NCBI RefSeq assembly: GCF_004365355.1
Contig: NZ_SODP01000004.1
Coordinates: 186,001 to 250,000, forward strand
DNA from: Kribbella pratensis
GTDB lineage: Bacteria; Actinomycetota; Actinomycetes; Propionibacteriales; Kribbellaceae
Reading direction: 5' to 3'
DNA: 64,000 nt
Shown here: piece by piece, positions 25,428-36,639 of the stretch
Layout: every line of letters starts with the position of its first letter
Position numbering within the stretch: position 1 is the stretch's first letter
Program-made: the position numbers and the translations under genes
Notes under the pieces: model-generated
Database searches by the model: none
The model's input: only the letters and a program-made list of their open reading frames with translations
Told to the model about the DNA's origin: nothing

Positions 25428-26564
25428 TCAGTTGGCGAGGATCAGCCGGGACTGGGTGGACTGCAGAACCTCGGCGATGGGCTGCGAGTAGGACTCGTTG
25501 GTCTGGCCGGACTTCTCCAGGCACTGGCCGTTGAGCAGGGCCGCGCCGCTGGTGATCCCCTGGGCGTAGTTGCCGGTCATGTTGGCGCCGCCGGAGTCGC
25601 CCGCCTCCACGCAGGCGGTGTGCTGGAACAGCCCGCGGACGATGCGGTTGTTGCCGTAGTTCACCGTGACGTTCCGCGCGACGATCCGCCCGCAGGTCCA
25701 GCCGGTGCTCTTGCCGGACTTGCACAGCGTCGATCCGATGGTGGCGTCCGCGAGCCCCTTGACCGCGACGTTGCCGGCGCCCCAGCCCTCGACGTACCCC
25801 TGCTGGTCCCAGCCCTCGATCACGCCGACCGAGCCGAAGTCGTTGCCGGGGAAGCTCGAGGTGTACGTGTTGCCGAGGACGTAGCCGTTCCGGGAGAACG
25901 ACGGCTTGCCCGCCGTGCAGTGCCCGGCGGTGAGGAAGATCCGGGTGCCCTTGCGGGTCCGGGCGTTGAAGCCGAGCGAGCATACATACCCGGTGTTCTT
26001 GTCGACCTGGACGCCGCCGCGAAGGCTGAAGTCGTCCGCGGTCGGGCGGATCGTCCCCGTCACCTGGCGGACCGTGACCCGCTCGCCGTTCGCCATCGCG
26101 CGGGACAGGAAGCGGTTGGTGATCGAGTCGTGCGCGTCCTTCGGCACCGAGACGACCACGGTCCCCGAGACGGGATCGACGTACCACGACCGCACCTTGC
26201 CGGCGCTCGACGTCATGGCCAGCTTGTTCAGCTCACCCTGCACGGCGTTCAGCTGGCTAGCGGTGAACCGGACCAGGCGCGGGATCGCGCCGATCTGACG
26301 GACCAGCTCGGCCGTCGCGACATCCGACACGGCGACGATCAGCTCGCCGGAGTTGTCGTAGTAGCTGCCCACCACACCCGAATCGGACCCGAGCCGCGAC
26401 TCCAAGGTCTCCGCCACCAGCGGGTCCTCGGTCTGCTTGGGGGAACTCTTCTGAGTAGTCCTGCTCCGCGTGTCCGCGGTGGCCCAGTTCGCTGCGACCA
26501 GCCCGCCGGCCGTCAGGACGACGACCCCGGCAAGTGCGGCGCCGACCCGGAAACGCCCCGACAT
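25428..26564 (-). CDS. Secreted S1-family serine protease with prodomain
   Basis: 378 aa. A signal peptide (residues 1–30, cut near TADTRS) precedes a propeptide of about 160 residues. The mature chymotrypsin-like domain has the catalytic His in LTAGHC, the Asp in GNDFGSV and the Ser in GDSGG. The overall plan is that of alpha-lytic/streptogrisin proteases. ATG 26564 has the strong ribosome site GAGGAGGACAGG. It interrupts the usual folE–folP order. Its leader carries a 7-bp inverted repeat (26582–26588 with 26604–26610). Confidence 0.92.
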   Translation of the reverse strand: MSGRFRVGAALAGVVVLTAGGLVAANWATADTRSRTTQKSSPKQTEDPLVAETLESRLGSDSGVVGSYYDNSGELIVAVSDVATAELVRQIGAIPRLVRFTASQLNAVQGELNKLAMTSSAGKVRSWYVDPVSGTVVVSVPKDAHDSITNRFLSRAMANGERVTVRQVTGTIRPTADDFSLRGGVQVDKNTGYVCSLGFNARTRKGTRIFLTAGHCTAGKPSFSRNGYVLGNTYTSSFPGNDFGSVGVIEGWDQQGYVEGWGAGNVAVKGLADATIGSTLCKSGKSTGWTCGRIVARNVTVNYGNNRIVRGLFQHTACVEAGDSGGANMTGNYAQGITSGAALLNGQCLEKSGQTNESYSQPIAEVLQSTQSRLILAN

Positions 26565-26697
26565 CCTGTCCTCCTCACACCGGCACTCTGGTCCCCGTTG
26601 GCCGAGTGCCACTACGGAAAGTAAACGCTCAGCGACAGAATGTCCATAGTCCCGGACTCTCAAACTCCAACGAGGGCCAGGGGCCGGGGGCTACGCC

Positions 26698-27270
26698 TCA
26701 GCCGACGATCAGGCTCATCGCCTCCGCGCGCGTGACGGGATTGCGCAGCTGGCCACGAACCGCGGAGGTGATCGTCTTCGCGCCCGGTTTCCGGACACCG
26801 CGCATGGTCATGCAGAGGTGCTCGCACTCGATCACCACGATCACGCCGCGCGGCTCGAGGATCTCGACCAGCGATTCGGCGACCTGGGTGGTCAGCCGTT
26901 CCTGGATCTGCGGTCGTTTCGCGTACACGTCGACCAGTCGGGCCAGTTTCGACAGCCCGGTGATGCGTCCGTCCCGGCTCGGGATGTACCCGACGTGCGC
27001 GACGCCGGTGAACGGGACGAGGTGATGCTCACAGATGCTCCAGACCTCGATGTCCTTCACCAGGACCATCTCGTCGTGCTCGAGCGCGAACGTGGTCGTC
27101 AGGACGTCCTCGGCGGTCTGGCCGAGCCCGGCGGTGATCTCGGCGTACGACCGCGCCACCCGGTCCGGTGTGTCCCGCAGGCCCTCGCGGTCCGGGTCCT
27201 CCCCGATCGCGAACAGCAGCTCGCGGATGGCGTTCGCCGCCCGCTCGTGGTCGAAATTCGGTGAAGTCAT
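26698..27270 (-). CDS. folE: GTP cyclohydrolase I
   Basis: 190 aa. It makes dihydroneopterin triphosphate from GTP, the first step of folate synthesis. Zinc ligands are in [10 protein letters not shown] (Cys79, His82) and in [17 protein letters not shown] (about 149–165). The N-terminal helix and [20 protein letters not shown] are standard. It lies 69 bp downstream of ftsH, behind a strong terminator, and is separated from the other fol genes by the S1 protease. Confidence 0.96.
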   Translation of the reverse strand: MTSPNFDHERAANAIRELLFAIGEDPDREGLRDTPDRVARSYAEITAGLGQTAEDVLTTTFALEHDEMVLVKDIEVWSICEHHLVPFTGVAHVGYIPSRDGRITGLSKLARLVDVYAKRPQIQERLTTQVAESLVEILEPRGVIVVIECEHLCMTMRGVRKPGAKTITSAVRGQLRNPVTRAEAMSLIVG

Positions 27271-27301
27271 CCGGCCACTGTAAATTTCGACGCCACAAAC
27301 A

Positions 27302-27334
27302 GCGACGCCGCCACCCGGTGGGTGGCGGCGTCGC
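27302..27334 (-). terminator. Strong hairpin terminator after ftsH
   Basis: A perfect 15-bp stem with a 3-nt loop lies 6 bp past the ftsH stop on the minus strand. It isolates folE from ftsH. Confidence 0.8.
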
Positions 27335-27339
27335 AGGTG

Positions 27340-29379
27340 TCACTGCTTGTTCGGCGGGGTCGGCCCGCTGCCGTAGTCCGTCGGCCGGATGGCCTCGTCC
27401 GGACCGACCGAACCGCCCGGCAGCACGTCGTGGAGCGAACCGTTCTGCTCGGCGCGGCCGTTGCTGCCGGTCGGCATCACCGGCGGCTGGTCCGACGGCA
27501 CCCGGGTGGACGAGCCGGTCCAGGCCGGCCGGCGCTCCCGCATGATCACCGGCTCGAAGATCCGGGCGATCTGGTGCTTGTCCAGCGTCTCCTTCTCGAG
27601 CAGCTCCTCGACCAGGTGGTCCAGCACCGCGCGGTTGTCGACCAGGATGTCGAAGGCCTCCTGATGCGCGTTCAGGATCAGCTTGCCGACCTCCTCGTCG
27701 ACCGCGGCCGCGATCTCCTCGGAGTAGTTCCGCTGGCTGCCGAAGTCGCGGCCCAGGAACGGCTCGCTGCCGTCCTGGCCGAACTTGATCGCGCCGAGCC
27801 GCTCGGTCATGCCGTACTGCGTGACCATCGCCCGGGCCAGCGCCGACGCCTTCTCGATGTCGTTGCTCGCGCCGGTGGTCGGGTCGTGGAAGACCATCTC
27901 CTCGGCGGCGCGGCCACCGAGCATGTAGGCCAGCTTGTCCAGCATCTCCGACCGGGTGGTCGAGTACTTGTCCTCGTCCGGCATCACCATCGTGTAGCCG
28001 AGCGCGCGGCCACGCGGCAGGATCGTCACCTTCTGCACCGGGTCGGAGTGCGGCAGCGCGGCGGCGACCAGGGCGTGCCCGCCCTCGTGGTACGCCGTGA
28101 GCACCTTCTCCTTGTCCGACATCAGCCGGGTCCGGCGCTGCGGGCCGGCGATGACGCGGTCGATCGCCTCGTCCAGCGCGCGGTTGTCGATGATCTGCGC
28201 GTTCGACCGCGCGGTCAGCAGGGCCGCCTCGTTCAGCACGTTGGCCAGGTCGGCACCGGTCATACCCGGCGTCCGGCGGGCGACGGCGACCAGGTCGACG
28301 TCGGGCGCCATCGGCTTGCCGCGGGAGTGCACCTTGAGGATCTTCTCCCGGCCGGGCAGGTCCGGCGCGTCGACGGCGATCTGCCGGTCGAAGCGGCCGG
28401 GCCGCAGCAGTGCCGGGTCGAGGACGTCGGGCCGGTTGGTGGCCGCGATCAGGATCACACCGCCGCGGACGTCGAAGCCGTCCATCTCGACCAGCAACTG
28501 GTTCAGCGTCTGCTCGCGCTCGTCGTGTCCACCGCCGAGGCCCGCGCCACGGTGCCGGCCGACGGCGTCGATCTCGTCGATGAACACGATCGCCGGGGCG
28601 TTCGTCTTGGCCTGCTCGAACAGGTCGCGGACGCGGGAGGCGCCGACACCGACGAACATCTCGACGAAGTCCGAACCGGAGATCGAGTAGAACGGCACGC
28701 CGGCCTCACCGGCGACTGCGCGGGCCAGCAGGGTCTTACCGGTACCGGGCGGGCCGTAGAGCAGGACGCCCTTCGGGATCTTCGCTCCGACCGCCTGGAA
28801 CTTGCCGGGCTCCTGCAGGAACTCCTTGATCTCGCCGAGCTCCTCGACCGCCTCGTCGACGCCGGCCACATCGGCGAACGTCGTCTTCGGGGTGTCCTTG
28901 GTGATCAGCTTGGCCTTCGACTTGGCGAAGCTCATCACCCGGGAGCCGCCGCCCTGCATCGAGTTCATCAGGAAGATGAACACGACCGCGATCAGCAGGA
29001 ACGGGATCAGCGTGGAGAACACCTGGCCGATGAAGCTCGGCTTCGGGTTCTCGACGTCGTACCGCTCGATCTTGCCGTCCTGGAACAGGGACTGCAGGTC
29101 GGCGCCGAGGGTCTCGGCCTGGCCGTCGACCCAGTGCGCCCGGAGCTTGGTGCCGTCGGTCTTCTCGACCCGGATCTCCTGGTCCGGATCGATCAGCGTC
29201 ACCGACTTGATCGTCTTGTCGCTCGACGACTTGGCCTGCTGGATCAGTTGCACGACCTGGCCGGTGGCCTCGGTCTTGTACCCGGTCGAGCCGGTCAGGA
29301 GCTGCCCGATCACCAGTACGCCCAGGAAGGCGACGACGATCCAGAACAGGGGTCCGCGGAAGATGCGCTTCACGTCCAT
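27340..29379 (-). CDS. ftsH: ATP-dependent zinc metalloprotease FtsH
   Basis: 679 aa. This membrane AAA protease degrades damaged membrane and regulatory proteins. Two membrane segments (about 11–29 and 115–137) flank the extracytoplasmic domain. The AAA module has Walker A GPPGTGKT and Walker [12 protein letters not shown], with the second region of homology at [20 protein letters not shown]. The zinc site is HEGGH in YHEGGHALV. The C-terminal 70 residues are a disordered Pro/Ser/Gly tail. ATG 29379 is preceded by an in-frame stop; the nearest GGAGG is unusually far upstream (about 24 bp), so GTG 29373 or weak initiation is possible. Confidence 0.97.
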   Translation of the reverse strand: MDVKRIFRGPLFWIVVAFLGVLVIGQLLTGSTGYKTEATGQVVQLIQQAKSSSDKTIKSVTLIDPDQEIRVEKTDGTKLRAHWVDGQAETLGADLQSLFQDGKIERYDVENPKPSFIGQVFSTLIPFLLIAVVFIFLMNSMQGGGSRVMSFAKSKAKLITKDTPKTTFADVAGVDEAVEELGEIKEFLQEPGKFQAVGAKIPKGVLLYGPPGTGKTLLARAVAGEAGVPFYSISGSDFVEMFVGVGASRVRDLFEQAKTNAPAIVFIDEIDAVGRHRGAGLGGGHDEREQTLNQLLVEMDGFDVRGGVILIAATNRPDVLDPALLRPGRFDRQIAVDAPDLPGREKILKVHSRGKPMAPDVDLVAVARRTPGMTGADLANVLNEAALLTARSNAQIIDNRALDEAIDRVIAGPQRRTRLMSDKEKVLTAYHEGGHALVAAALPHSDPVQKVTILPRGRALGYTMVMPDEDKYSTTRSEMLDKLAYMLGGRAAEEMVFHDPTTGASNDIEKASALARAMVTQYGMTERLGAIKFGQDGSEPFLGRDFGSQRNYSEEIAAAVDEEVGKLILNAHQEAFDILVDNRAVLDHLVEELLEKETLDKHQIARIFEPVIMRERRPAWTGSSTRVPSDQPPVMPTGSNGRAEQNGSLHDVLPGGSVGPDEAIRPTDYGSGPTPPNKQ

Positions 29380-29554
29380 GATCGAGGCCTAAGCCCCGTC
29401 CCTCCTAGCTCGGCAGGCCCGGGTATGGCGGGCTTGTGACGGTAATACCAGTCCAAGTGTCTCGTGTCGCACAAGACAACACAGCACGAGGGTCACCAAA
29501 GGACAGTACGACCCGTTGTACAGGCCGTCACCAAGTCTGCCTTGTGGGAGCCGG

Positions 29555-30106
<552 letters not shown>

Positions 30107-30111
30107 GGCCC

Positions 30112-31128
30112 TCAGCCTGTCACATCAGGACCGAGGATGATGAATCCGCCCTTGCGGATCGCCCGGATCCCCTGTGGTAGGTCGATCCAGCGCTGGCCGC
30201 GCCAGTCGGTCACCAGCGCGTCGACGGACGCGACGTGTCCCGCGGTGAGGTCCGTGGCCCGACAGCCGGCTTCCAGCGCGGCCTGCCGCAGCACCCGCGT
30301 GCGGATCGCAGCGGGCTCGTCGGTCAGTACGCCGATGTCCGCGCGCACCTCGCCCTCGGCGCGACTCAGTGCGGTCTCGGCAACATCCGCAGCCAGCAGA
30401 TCGAGCGCATCGGCGTCCGCCCGCAGCAGTCCCGCCGTACGGGCCAGCGCCTCGACCACACCAGGCCCCAGGGCTTCCTCCAGCACCGGCAGCACCTCGT
30501 GCCGCACCCGCACCCGTGTGTACTGCGGATCGTCGTTGTGCGGGTCGTGCCACGGCCGAAGCCCCGACGCGATACACGCCGCCGCCGTAGTGGCCCGCGG
30601 TACTTCTAGAAACGGCCGCCGGAGCAGTCCGACCGCCGGGGCCATCCCAGCCAGCGACCGCGCCCCCGATCCGCGCCCGAGCCCGAGCAGGACAGTCTCG
30701 GCCTGGTCATCACGGGTGTGGGCCAGCAGTACGACGTCCGCTGCCAGCTCATCCGCCGCGTCCCGCAGGGCGTCGTACCGTGCAGCCCGCGCCGCAGCCT
30801 CCGGACCGCCGTCGCTGCCGACCTCCACCGCACGCACCTGGACAGGCTCGAGCCCGAGCGTCCTGCACTGCTCCGCTGCGGTCTCAGCAACGTGTGCGGA
30901 GTCCGGCTGCAGACCGTGGTCGACGACGATCGCTCCGGCCCGCAGACCGAGCTTCGGCGCCTCGAAGGCGGTCGCGGCGGCAAGGGCGAGCGAATCCGTG
31001 CCGCCGGAGCAGGCGACCAGCACAGTGGTCCCCTGAGGCAGCTCGGCGAGCGTCGCCCGCACCGCCTCCCGGGCGCGGGCTATGGCCGGGTGCAGCTTCC
31101 CGCGTCTGCGCTCGACCAGCTCCTCCAT
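30112..31128 (-). CDS. tilS: tRNA(Ile)-lysidine synthetase
   Basis: 338 aa. It converts C34 of tRNA-Ile(CAU) to lysidine, so that AUA is read correctly. The PP-loop ATP site is ACSGGTDSLAL (about 39–49). HTRDDQAETVLLGLGRGSG and RPFLEVPR match the family, and the TilS substrate-binding part lies after residue 220. I chose ATG 31128, which gives the conserved N-terminus; longer versions overlap the DUF2342 gene. It lies 16 bp after that gene and 5 bp before hpt. Confidence 0.94.
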   Translation of the reverse strand: MEELVERRRGKLHPAIARAREAVRATLAELPQGTTVLVACSGGTDSLALAAATAFEAPKLGLRAGAIVVDHGLQPDSAHVAETAAEQCRTLGLEPVQVRAVEVGSDGGPEAAARAARYDALRDAADELAADVVLLAHTRDDQAETVLLGLGRGSGARSLAGMAPAVGLLRRPFLEVPRATTAAACIASGLRPWHDPHNDDPQYTRVRVRHEVLPVLEEALGPGVVEALARTAGLLRADADALDLLAADVAETALSRAEGEVRADIGVLTDEPAAIRTRVLRQAALEAGCRATDLTAGHVASVDALVTDWRGQRWIDLPQGIRAIRKGGFIILGPDVTG

Positions 31129-31144
31129 AGCGAACCCAGCCGAC

Positions 31145-32239
31145 TCAGCCGTGGAGTCGGGCGACCCAGGCATCGGGGTTCGCGATCTCGGTCTTGGTCG
31201 GCAGCGTGTTGGGGCCGGTCCAGACCCGGTTGAAGCCCTCCATACCGACCTGGTCGACCACGCGGCGTACGAACGCCGCACCGTCCTTGTACTGACGCAG
31301 CTTCGCGTCGAGCCCGAGCAGCCGCTTCAGCAGCTGGTCCACCGGGTTGCCGCTCTGCCGGCGCGATGTGAACTTGGACCGGATGTTCTCGACCGTCGGA
31401 ATGACCGTCGGCCCGACCCCGTCCATCACGAAGTCCGCGTGACCCTCCAGCAACGACATGACCGCGGTCAGCCGGTCCAGCACCGCACGCTGCTCCGGCG
31501 ACTGCATCAGGTCCACCAGGCTCAGCTCAGCCTCGCCACGGACCGACCGCCCCAGCCGCTGCACAGCCTCCCGGAACATCGCGGCGTACGCCGACGCGTC
31601 CAGCTCAGCCTGGTCGAGGAACAGGGCGATCTCGGACCGCAGGTGGTCCCGCAGCCACGGAACGGCGGTGAACTGCACCCGGTGCGTCTCCTCGTGCAGA
31701 CACACCCACAGCCGGAAGTCCCGCGGTACGACGTCGAGCTCGGACTCCACGTGCATGACGTTGGGAGCCACGAGAAGCAGCCGACCGGTCAGGTGCGGCC
31801 GATCCGGGTCGGGCTCCGCCGGGTAGAACGGGTCGAACTGGCCGAGCACCCGGGACGACAGGAACGCCAGCAGCGCGCCGGCCTCGATACCCGTCACCCG
31901 TGAGCCGACCGCGGACGACAGACCGGGCATCCGGTCCGCCTTCTCCCGCAGCTTGTCCGCCAGCGGTTGCAGCACGGTCCGGAAGCCGTCCGCGTTCGCC
32001 TGCACCCAGCCGGGCCGGTCGACGATCACCACCGGCGCCGTGGCCGACGTGGCCTGCAGCCCGGTGAACTCGCGGACATGGCCCTCGGACTCGGCCGCGA
32101 ACTGACGCAGGTCCGCGACCACCTGGTCCGCCTGCGCGCGGCTGACCGCCGGGCCCGGGCGCAGCAGCTTCCGCGCCACACCGGTCGCCAGCTGCCAGTC
32201 GACCATCTCGGTCGTGGTCTCGCCTTCAGCCGTACTCAT
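31145..32239 (-). CDS. Zinc-dependent metalloprotease of the DUF2342 family
   Basis: 364 aa. The zinc-binding HEETH motif is near residue 181 (CLHEETHRVQF), and a third ligand is probably the Glu in SLLEGHADFVMD near 266. DUF2342 proteins are almost confined to actinobacteria and lie between dacB and tilS, as here; some databases link them to F420 synthesis, without proof that I know of. There is no signal peptide, so it acts in the cytoplasm. ATG 32239 begins MSTAEGETTTEMVDW. Confidence 0.9.
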   Translation of the reverse strand: MSTAEGETTTEMVDWQLATGVARKLLRPGPAVSRAQADQVVADLRQFAAESEGHVREFTGLQATSATAPVVIVDRPGWVQANADGFRTVLQPLADKLREKADRMPGLSSAVGSRVTGIEAGALLAFLSSRVLGQFDPFYPAEPDPDRPHLTGRLLLVAPNVMHVESELDVVPRDFRLWVCLHEETHRVQFTAVPWLRDHLRSEIALFLDQAELDASAYAAMFREAVQRLGRSVRGEAELSLVDLMQSPEQRAVLDRLTAVMSLLEGHADFVMDGVGPTVIPTVENIRSKFTSRRQSGNPVDQLLKRLLGLDAKLRQYKDGAAFVRRVVDQVGMEGFNRVWTGPNTLPTKTEIANPDAWVARLHG

Positions 32240-32278
32240 ATAACGACCCTAGTGCTATGTCCCAACATGCGCTGCTGA

Positions 32279-33637
32279 TCAGCAGCCGCAGTTGGCCAAG
32301 GCTGCGGTGGTTCGATCGAGGGCGGCGCGGGCGTCCAGCGTCTTCGGGACCGGAACACTGTCACTGGCGACTGCGAACACCAGCAGCGTGCCGGAGCGGT
32401 CCCGGGCGTACCCGGCCAGGCTGTGGACACCGGTCAGCGTCCCGGTCTTCGCATGGACCAGTCCGGTCCCGGTGCCGGTGCCGACGGTCGTGAATCGCTC
32501 CCGGAGGCTCCCGTTGAAGCCCGCGATCGGGAGTCCGGTCAGGAGATGCCGCAGCTCCGGGTGGTCCTTGGAGACCGCCACCCGGACCGCTCCGGCCAGC
32601 AGGTCGAGCGGGACCTTGTTCGCCCGGGTCAGACCGCTGCCGTCGTAGATGCGAGCCTTGCTGACGTCGAGGCCAAGCTTGGTGAGCGTGGCCCGCACAC
32701 CCTTGACCCCACCGACGTACGAACCGCCGTTGCCGGTCGCGATGCCTACCTGCCGCAGCAGGACCTCGGCTCCGTCGTTGTCGCTGTGCTGGTTGATGTA
32801 CTCGACGATCTGCCCGAGCGTCGGCGATTTCACCAGCGCCAGCGGGGCGACGCCGGCCTGGGCCGTCGCAGCCTTGACGGTCGGGGCCACAGTGATCCCG
32901 TAGGTGCCCAGCAGCTTCGAGAACGAGGTGGCGGCGGCCTGTGCCGGCGAGGGCGCGCGCTTGGCCATGCCCGGCGAGATGCGGCCTTCGTTCACCCACA
33001 GCGCCGTCGTCGGCGCGGCGATCCCTTCCGGGACATAGTTGGCCTCCCAGTTCGCGTTGACCGCCGGGCCGGTGAACAGCGACGCGTCGTACCCGAGGGA
33101 GACCCTGGTGACGCCCTGCGCCTTCAACGCCTTCGCGGTGCCGGCAGCGAGCGTCTGGAGGGTCGCACGGGCCGGGTAGTCCGGCGCCTGCTTCGCAGCG
33201 AGCAGCGGGTCACCGCCGCCGACCAGGACGATCGAGCCCTTGCCGGCGCTCACGACCTTGGTGGTGAACGTGTGCTCCGGCCCGAGCGTCGCCAGCGCCG
33301 AGACCGTGGTCAGGAGCTTCAGAGTCGAGGCAGGCGTGTACGGCGTCGCCGCGCCGACCGAGAACACCGGCTTGCCGCGCGAGGCGTCGTACACGTAGAC
33401 ACCGTGGTGCGGGCCGAGCGACGGGTCCTTCAGGACGGCAGCGAGCGCCCTGCCGACCCCGGCCGCCGTCGGAGCGGCGCCCTCGGTGGTCAAGGGAGCC
33501 AGGACGGGCGGTGCCTGCTCGGTGGTCTGGACTGATCCGGGTACGGCGCGTGCGCTGCTCACCAGGCCGGCGCACAGGCTCGTGCACAGCGCCGTGGTGA
33601 GCAGCGTGACGAATGCCGCACGGGCAGGTCGTGCCAC
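32279..33637 (-). CDS. dacB: D-alanyl-D-alanine carboxypeptidase/endopeptidase (PBP4)
   Basis: 452 aa with a signal peptide (residues 1–31). All penicillin-binding motifs are present: SxxK as STLK (serine near 104), SxN as SDN (near 292), and KTG in HAKTGTLTG (near 395). The insert between the first two motifs is large, as usual for class C PBP4. It trims D-Ala from peptidoglycan stems outside the cell. It is divergent from ppa, with 50 bp between the starts. Confidence 0.95.
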   Translation of the reverse strand: MARPARAAFVTLLTTALCTSLCAGLVSSARAVPGSVQTTEQAPPVLAPLTTEGAAPTAAGVGRALAAVLKDPSLGPHHGVYVYDASRGKPVFSVGAATPYTPASTLKLLTTVSALATLGPEHTFTTKVVSAGKGSIVLVGGGDPLLAAKQAPDYPARATLQTLAAGTAKALKAQGVTRVSLGYDASLFTGPAVNANWEANYVPEGIAAPTTALWVNEGRISPGMAKRAPSPAQAAATSFSKLLGTYGITVAPTVKAATAQAGVAPLALVKSPTLGQIVEYINQHSDNDGAEVLLRQVGIATGNGGSYVGGVKGVRATLTKLGLDVSKARIYDGSGLTRANKVPLDLLAGAVRVAVSKDHPELRHLLTGLPIAGFNGSLRERFTTVGTGTGTGLVHAKTGTLTGVHSLAGYARDRSGTLLVFAVASDSVPVPKTLDARAALDRTTAALANCGC

Positions 33638-33687
33638 CTGGCTGCTCCTGTCATCGGGTCGGTCGGAACCGTGACAGTATCTGCCGT

Positions 33688-34176
33688 ATGGAGTTCGACG
33701 TCTTCATCGAGATCCCCAAGGGCACCCGCAACAAGTACGAGCTGGACCACAAGACCGGGCGGCTCCGGCTGGACCGGACACTGTTCACGGCCACCCAGTA
33801 TCCGTCCGACTACGGGTTCATCGAGGACACCCTCGGTCAGGACGGCGACCCGCTGGACGCGCTGGTCCTGCTGCCCGAGCCGACCTTCCCCGGCTGCCTG
33901 ATCAAGGCCCGGGCGATCGGCATGTTCCGGATGACGGACGAGAAGGGCCCGGACGACAAGGTGCTCTGCGTCCCGGCCGGTGACCCGCGCCAGGAGCACC
34001 TGCGCGACATCCACCACGTGCCGGAGTTCGACCGGCTCGAGATCCAGCACTTCTTCGAGGTCTACAAGGACCTCGAGCCCGGCAAGTCCGTCGAAGGCGC
34101 GACCTGGGTCGGCCGCGCCGAGGCCGAGGCCGAGATCACCGCGTCCTTCCAGCGCCTGAAGACCGAAGGCCACTAG
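33688..34176 (+). CDS. ppa: Inorganic pyrophosphatase
   Basis: 162 aa, family I soluble pyrophosphatase. The metal-binding signature [10 protein letters not shown] is near residues 52–61. The N-terminal [24 protein letters not shown] and [12 protein letters not shown] are also standard. It removes the pyrophosphate released by biosynthesis. ATG 33688 was chosen for the conserved [12 protein letters not shown] start. Confidence 0.97.
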   Translation: MEFDVFIEIPKGTRNKYELDHKTGRLRLDRTLFTATQYPSDYGFIEDTLGQDGDPLDALVLLPEPTFPGCLIKARAIGMFRMTDEKGPDDKVLCVPAGDPRQEHLRDIHHVPEFDRLEIQHFFEVYKDLEPGKSVEGATWVGRAEAEAEITASFQRLKTEGH

Positions 34177-34201
34177 CCCGCGCACCTGACCGGCTCAGGG
34201 G

Positions 34202-34633
34202 TCAGTCCGCGGATAGGCGGCTGAGTAGGGCGAGGAGGGTTTTGCGCTCCGCTGCCGTCAAAGGCTCCAGCAGGTCCGCCTCGGCGGCGTAGATGAGTTG
34301 GTCCATCGCGTCCAGCTGCTTCTCGCCGGCCGGGGTGATGGCGACGATCTTGCGGCGCCGGTCGGCCGGGTCGACCCGCCGCGCCAGGAACTTCAGCTCC
34401 TCGAGCTCGTCGAGCAGCGTGACCAGATCGCTGCGGTCGAAGCCGATCCGGTCGGCAAGCGTCGCCTGAGCAGCCTCGCCGTCGTCGGCCAGGCTCGCGA
34501 GCACGTGATAGTGCTGCGTCCGGACACCGGCCTGCGTCATGTGCTGCCGGACGAGGCGCTGGGCATGCTGGCTCGACCGTCCGAGCGCCCACAGCACCCG
34601 GTCGGCCAGCCGATGCGTCGGCGCCTTCTTCAC
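34202..34633 (-). CDS. MarR-family transcriptional regulator
   Basis: 143 aa with the MarR winged helix: LASLADDGEAAQATLADRIGFDRSDLVTLLDELEELKFLARRVDPADRRRKIVAITPAG covers the recognition helix and the DR-rich wing. The start is GTG 34633. It is divergent from the quinone-reductase-like gene, and a 9-bp inverted repeat lies between them. It probably represses that gene and its own, and responds to a small phenolic or oxidant; that is inferred. Confidence 0.88.
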   Translation of the reverse strand: MKKAPTHRLADRVLWALGRSSQHAQRLVRQHMTQAGVRTQHYHVLASLADDGEAAQATLADRIGFDRSDLVTLLDELEELKFLARRVDPADRRRKIVAITPAGEKQLDAMDQLIYAAEADLLEPLTAAERKTLLALLSRLSAD

Positions 34634-34668
34634 GCCCCAACTCTATTGGCATCGTTCAGTCATGGCGT

Positions 34669-34707
34669 TATCGTGGGAGTCTCCTATTATTTCAAAACCC
34701 CACGATA
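34669..34707. promoter_or_regulatory. Candidate MarR operator
   Basis: TATCGTGGG (34669–34677) and CCCACGATA (34699–34707) are perfect inverted 9-bp arms separated by 21 bp, in the 87-bp region between the divergent MarR and oxidoreductase genes. The region is AT-richer than its surroundings. Confidence 0.55.
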
Positions 34708-34720
34708 TGGAGATCCCACA

Positions 34721-35683
34721 ATGCGCGCAGTGCGCTTCCACCGCCACGGCGGCCCCGAAGTCCTCCAGCTCGAGGAGGTCGCCGTACCTGAACCGGCCGC
34801 CGGTCAGGTCCTGATCGAGGCCGAGGCGATCGGCGCGAACGCGATCGACGCCGTACTCCGCCGCGGCGGCTCGCCCTGGGACCGTCCACTCCCGGGCACC
34901 CTCACCGGCGACGTCGTCGGCCGGATCGTCAAGCTCGGGCCGGACACCCCGCCCGGCGTGGCCGTCGGTCAGCGCGTCTCGGCGCTCACCGTGGACGCCT
35001 TCGCCGACTATGCCGTTGCCGACGCCGCCTTCCTCGCGTCGATCCCGGACGACGCCGACGCGGGCGAAGCCTCGATGATGTCGCTGACCGCGCCGCTCGC
35101 GCTTCGCGTGCTCGAGTCCGGTCACATCCCGGCGGGCGGCACGGTCCTGATCCAGTCCGCCGCCGGCACCATCGGCCACCTCGCCACCCAGCTGGCCCGC
35201 TTCTACGACCCGAAGACGATCATCGGTACGGCGTCCAGCCCGCAGAAGCTCGACTTCGTCCGCGAGCTCGGCGCCGAGCCCGTCGACATCAGCGACCCCG
35301 ACTGGGCGGCCAAGGTCCGCGCCCTCGCGCCGGACGGCGTCGACGCCGTCCTCGACGCGGTCGGCGGCACGGTCTTCGAGCAGGGCCTCGAACTGGTGAA
35401 GCCGCTCGGCAGGATGGTTTCGTACGGCGCCATCACCACCGAGGTCCCCGCCGTACCGGTGCTCGGACTCCAACTCCGCATCCTCACCGGCGTCTCCCTC
35501 TACGGCTGGCAGCAGGCTCGGCCGGACGAAGCCCGCGCCGACATCGCCGAGGTCATCCGCCGATGGCAGACCGGTGAGCTCCGCCCGGTCGTCCACGCCA
35601 CCTACCCGCTGACCGAGGTCGCCCGGATCCACGAGACCCTCGACGCCCGCGCCAACCTCGGACGACTCATCGCCATCCCCTGA
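34721..35683 (+). CDS. NADP-dependent quinone reductase-like oxidoreductase (MDR superfamily)
   Basis: 320 aa of the zinc-free MDR/QOR type. GroES-like N-terminal half with PEVLQLEEVAVPEPAAGQVLIEAEAIGANAID; Rossmann half with VLIQSAAGTIGHLATQLAR (the AxxGxxG-type nucleotide motif) near residue 147, then DAVLDAVGG. No zinc-ligand cysteines are seen. ATG 34721 follows a weak GGAG site. It is divergent from and likely regulated by the MarR protein, so detoxification of quinones or enones is plausible. Confidence 0.88.
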   Translation: MRAVRFHRHGGPEVLQLEEVAVPEPAAGQVLIEAEAIGANAIDAVLRRGGSPWDRPLPGTLTGDVVGRIVKLGPDTPPGVAVGQRVSALTVDAFADYAVADAAFLASIPDDADAGEASMMSLTAPLALRVLESGHIPAGGTVLIQSAAGTIGHLATQLARFYDPKTIIGTASSPQKLDFVRELGAEPVDISDPDWAAKVRALAPDGVDAVLDAVGGTVFEQGLELVKPLGRMVSYGAITTEVPAVPVLGLQLRILTGVSLYGWQQARPDEARADIAEVIRRWQTGELRPVVHATYPLTEVARIHETLDARANLGRLIAIP

Positions 35684-35702
35684 GGCGCTCTAGAATCACC
35701 GG

Positions 35703-36593
35703 GTGGAGTTGCGGCAGATGCGGTACTTCGTGGGCGTCGCGGAGGAGCTGCATTTCGGCAAGGCCGCCGAGCGCCTGTACATCTCCACCCCGACCCTGAG
35801 TCAGCAGATCAAGCAGCTCGAACGCGAGATCGGCGCCACCCTGCTGATCCGTCACAGCCGCGGCGTCGAGCTCACCCCGGCCGGCCAGGTGTTCCTGGCC
35901 CGCGCCCGCGAGACGATCCAGGCGGCCGGCCTGGCGCTGAAGGACACGCGCCGGGCCGCCGGGCTGGACGAACCGGTCCTGCGACTCGGCCTGCTGAACG
36001 GCATCCCCGGCTGGTTGCCCGCCGCGCTCGAACAGCTCGCCACCGAACGCTTCCCGAACAGCACCGTCACCCTCGAGGCCGGCACCACCACCGACCAGGT
36101 CCGGATGCTCACTGCCGGCGAGATCGACCTCGGCCTGGTCCGCACCCCATTGACGTTGCCTCCGGCAATCACCTCCGAACACCTCGCGGCCGAGGAGCTC
36201 GGCGTGCTGCTGACCGCCACCCACCCGCTGGCCGCGAGACCCGAGCTCACACCGGACGACCTGGCCGGCCTCGAGCTGATCTGGATCCCGCGGGACTCGG
36301 CCCCCGAGTTCCACGACGACGCGCTGCGGGCCATCGGCCCCGGAGTACGGCTCAGCGACATCAGCATGAGCCACTCGCAACTCCGCTCGGCCCTGCTCGT
36401 CCGACGGTCGGCGATCAGCCTCGGGTCCCGTCGAGCCGCGACCGCGGACGTCGTCTGGCGGCCGATCTCAGGCCGTCCACTGGTGGCCCGGTACGCCGCC
36501 GTCTGGCGCACCGACTCGCGCAATCCGGTGCTGCAGGCAATGGTCGTTAGCCCCGGCCTAACGGTCGTTAGCCAGCACGTCGTGGCGGACTGA
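35703..36593 (+). CDS. LysR-family transcriptional regulator
   Basis: 296 aa. The N-terminal winged helix (MRYFVGVAEELHFGKAAERLYISTPTLSQQIKQLEREIGATLLIRHSRGVELTPAG) is classical LysR. The effector domain continues to the end with two alpha/beta lobes (LRLGLLNGIPGWLP … EIDLGLVRTP). The start is GTG 35703. The SDR gene follows 46 bp later on the same strand and may be its target; LysR genes are more often divergent from their targets. Confidence 0.93.
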   Translation: MELRQMRYFVGVAEELHFGKAAERLYISTPTLSQQIKQLEREIGATLLIRHSRGVELTPAGQVFLARARETIQAAGLALKDTRRAAGLDEPVLRLGLLNGIPGWLPAALEQLATERFPNSTVTLEAGTTTDQVRMLTAGEIDLGLVRTPLTLPPAITSEHLAAEELGVLLTATHPLAARPELTPDDLAGLELIWIPRDSAPEFHDDALRAIGPGVRLSDISMSHSQLRSALLVRRSAISLGSRRAATADVVWRPISGRPLVARYAAVWRTDSRNPVLQAMVVSPGLTVVSQHVVAD

Positions 36594-36639
36594 CTCCCGC
36601 AGTGGTTGGCTCGAAACGTCAACCACCGAAGGAGATTCA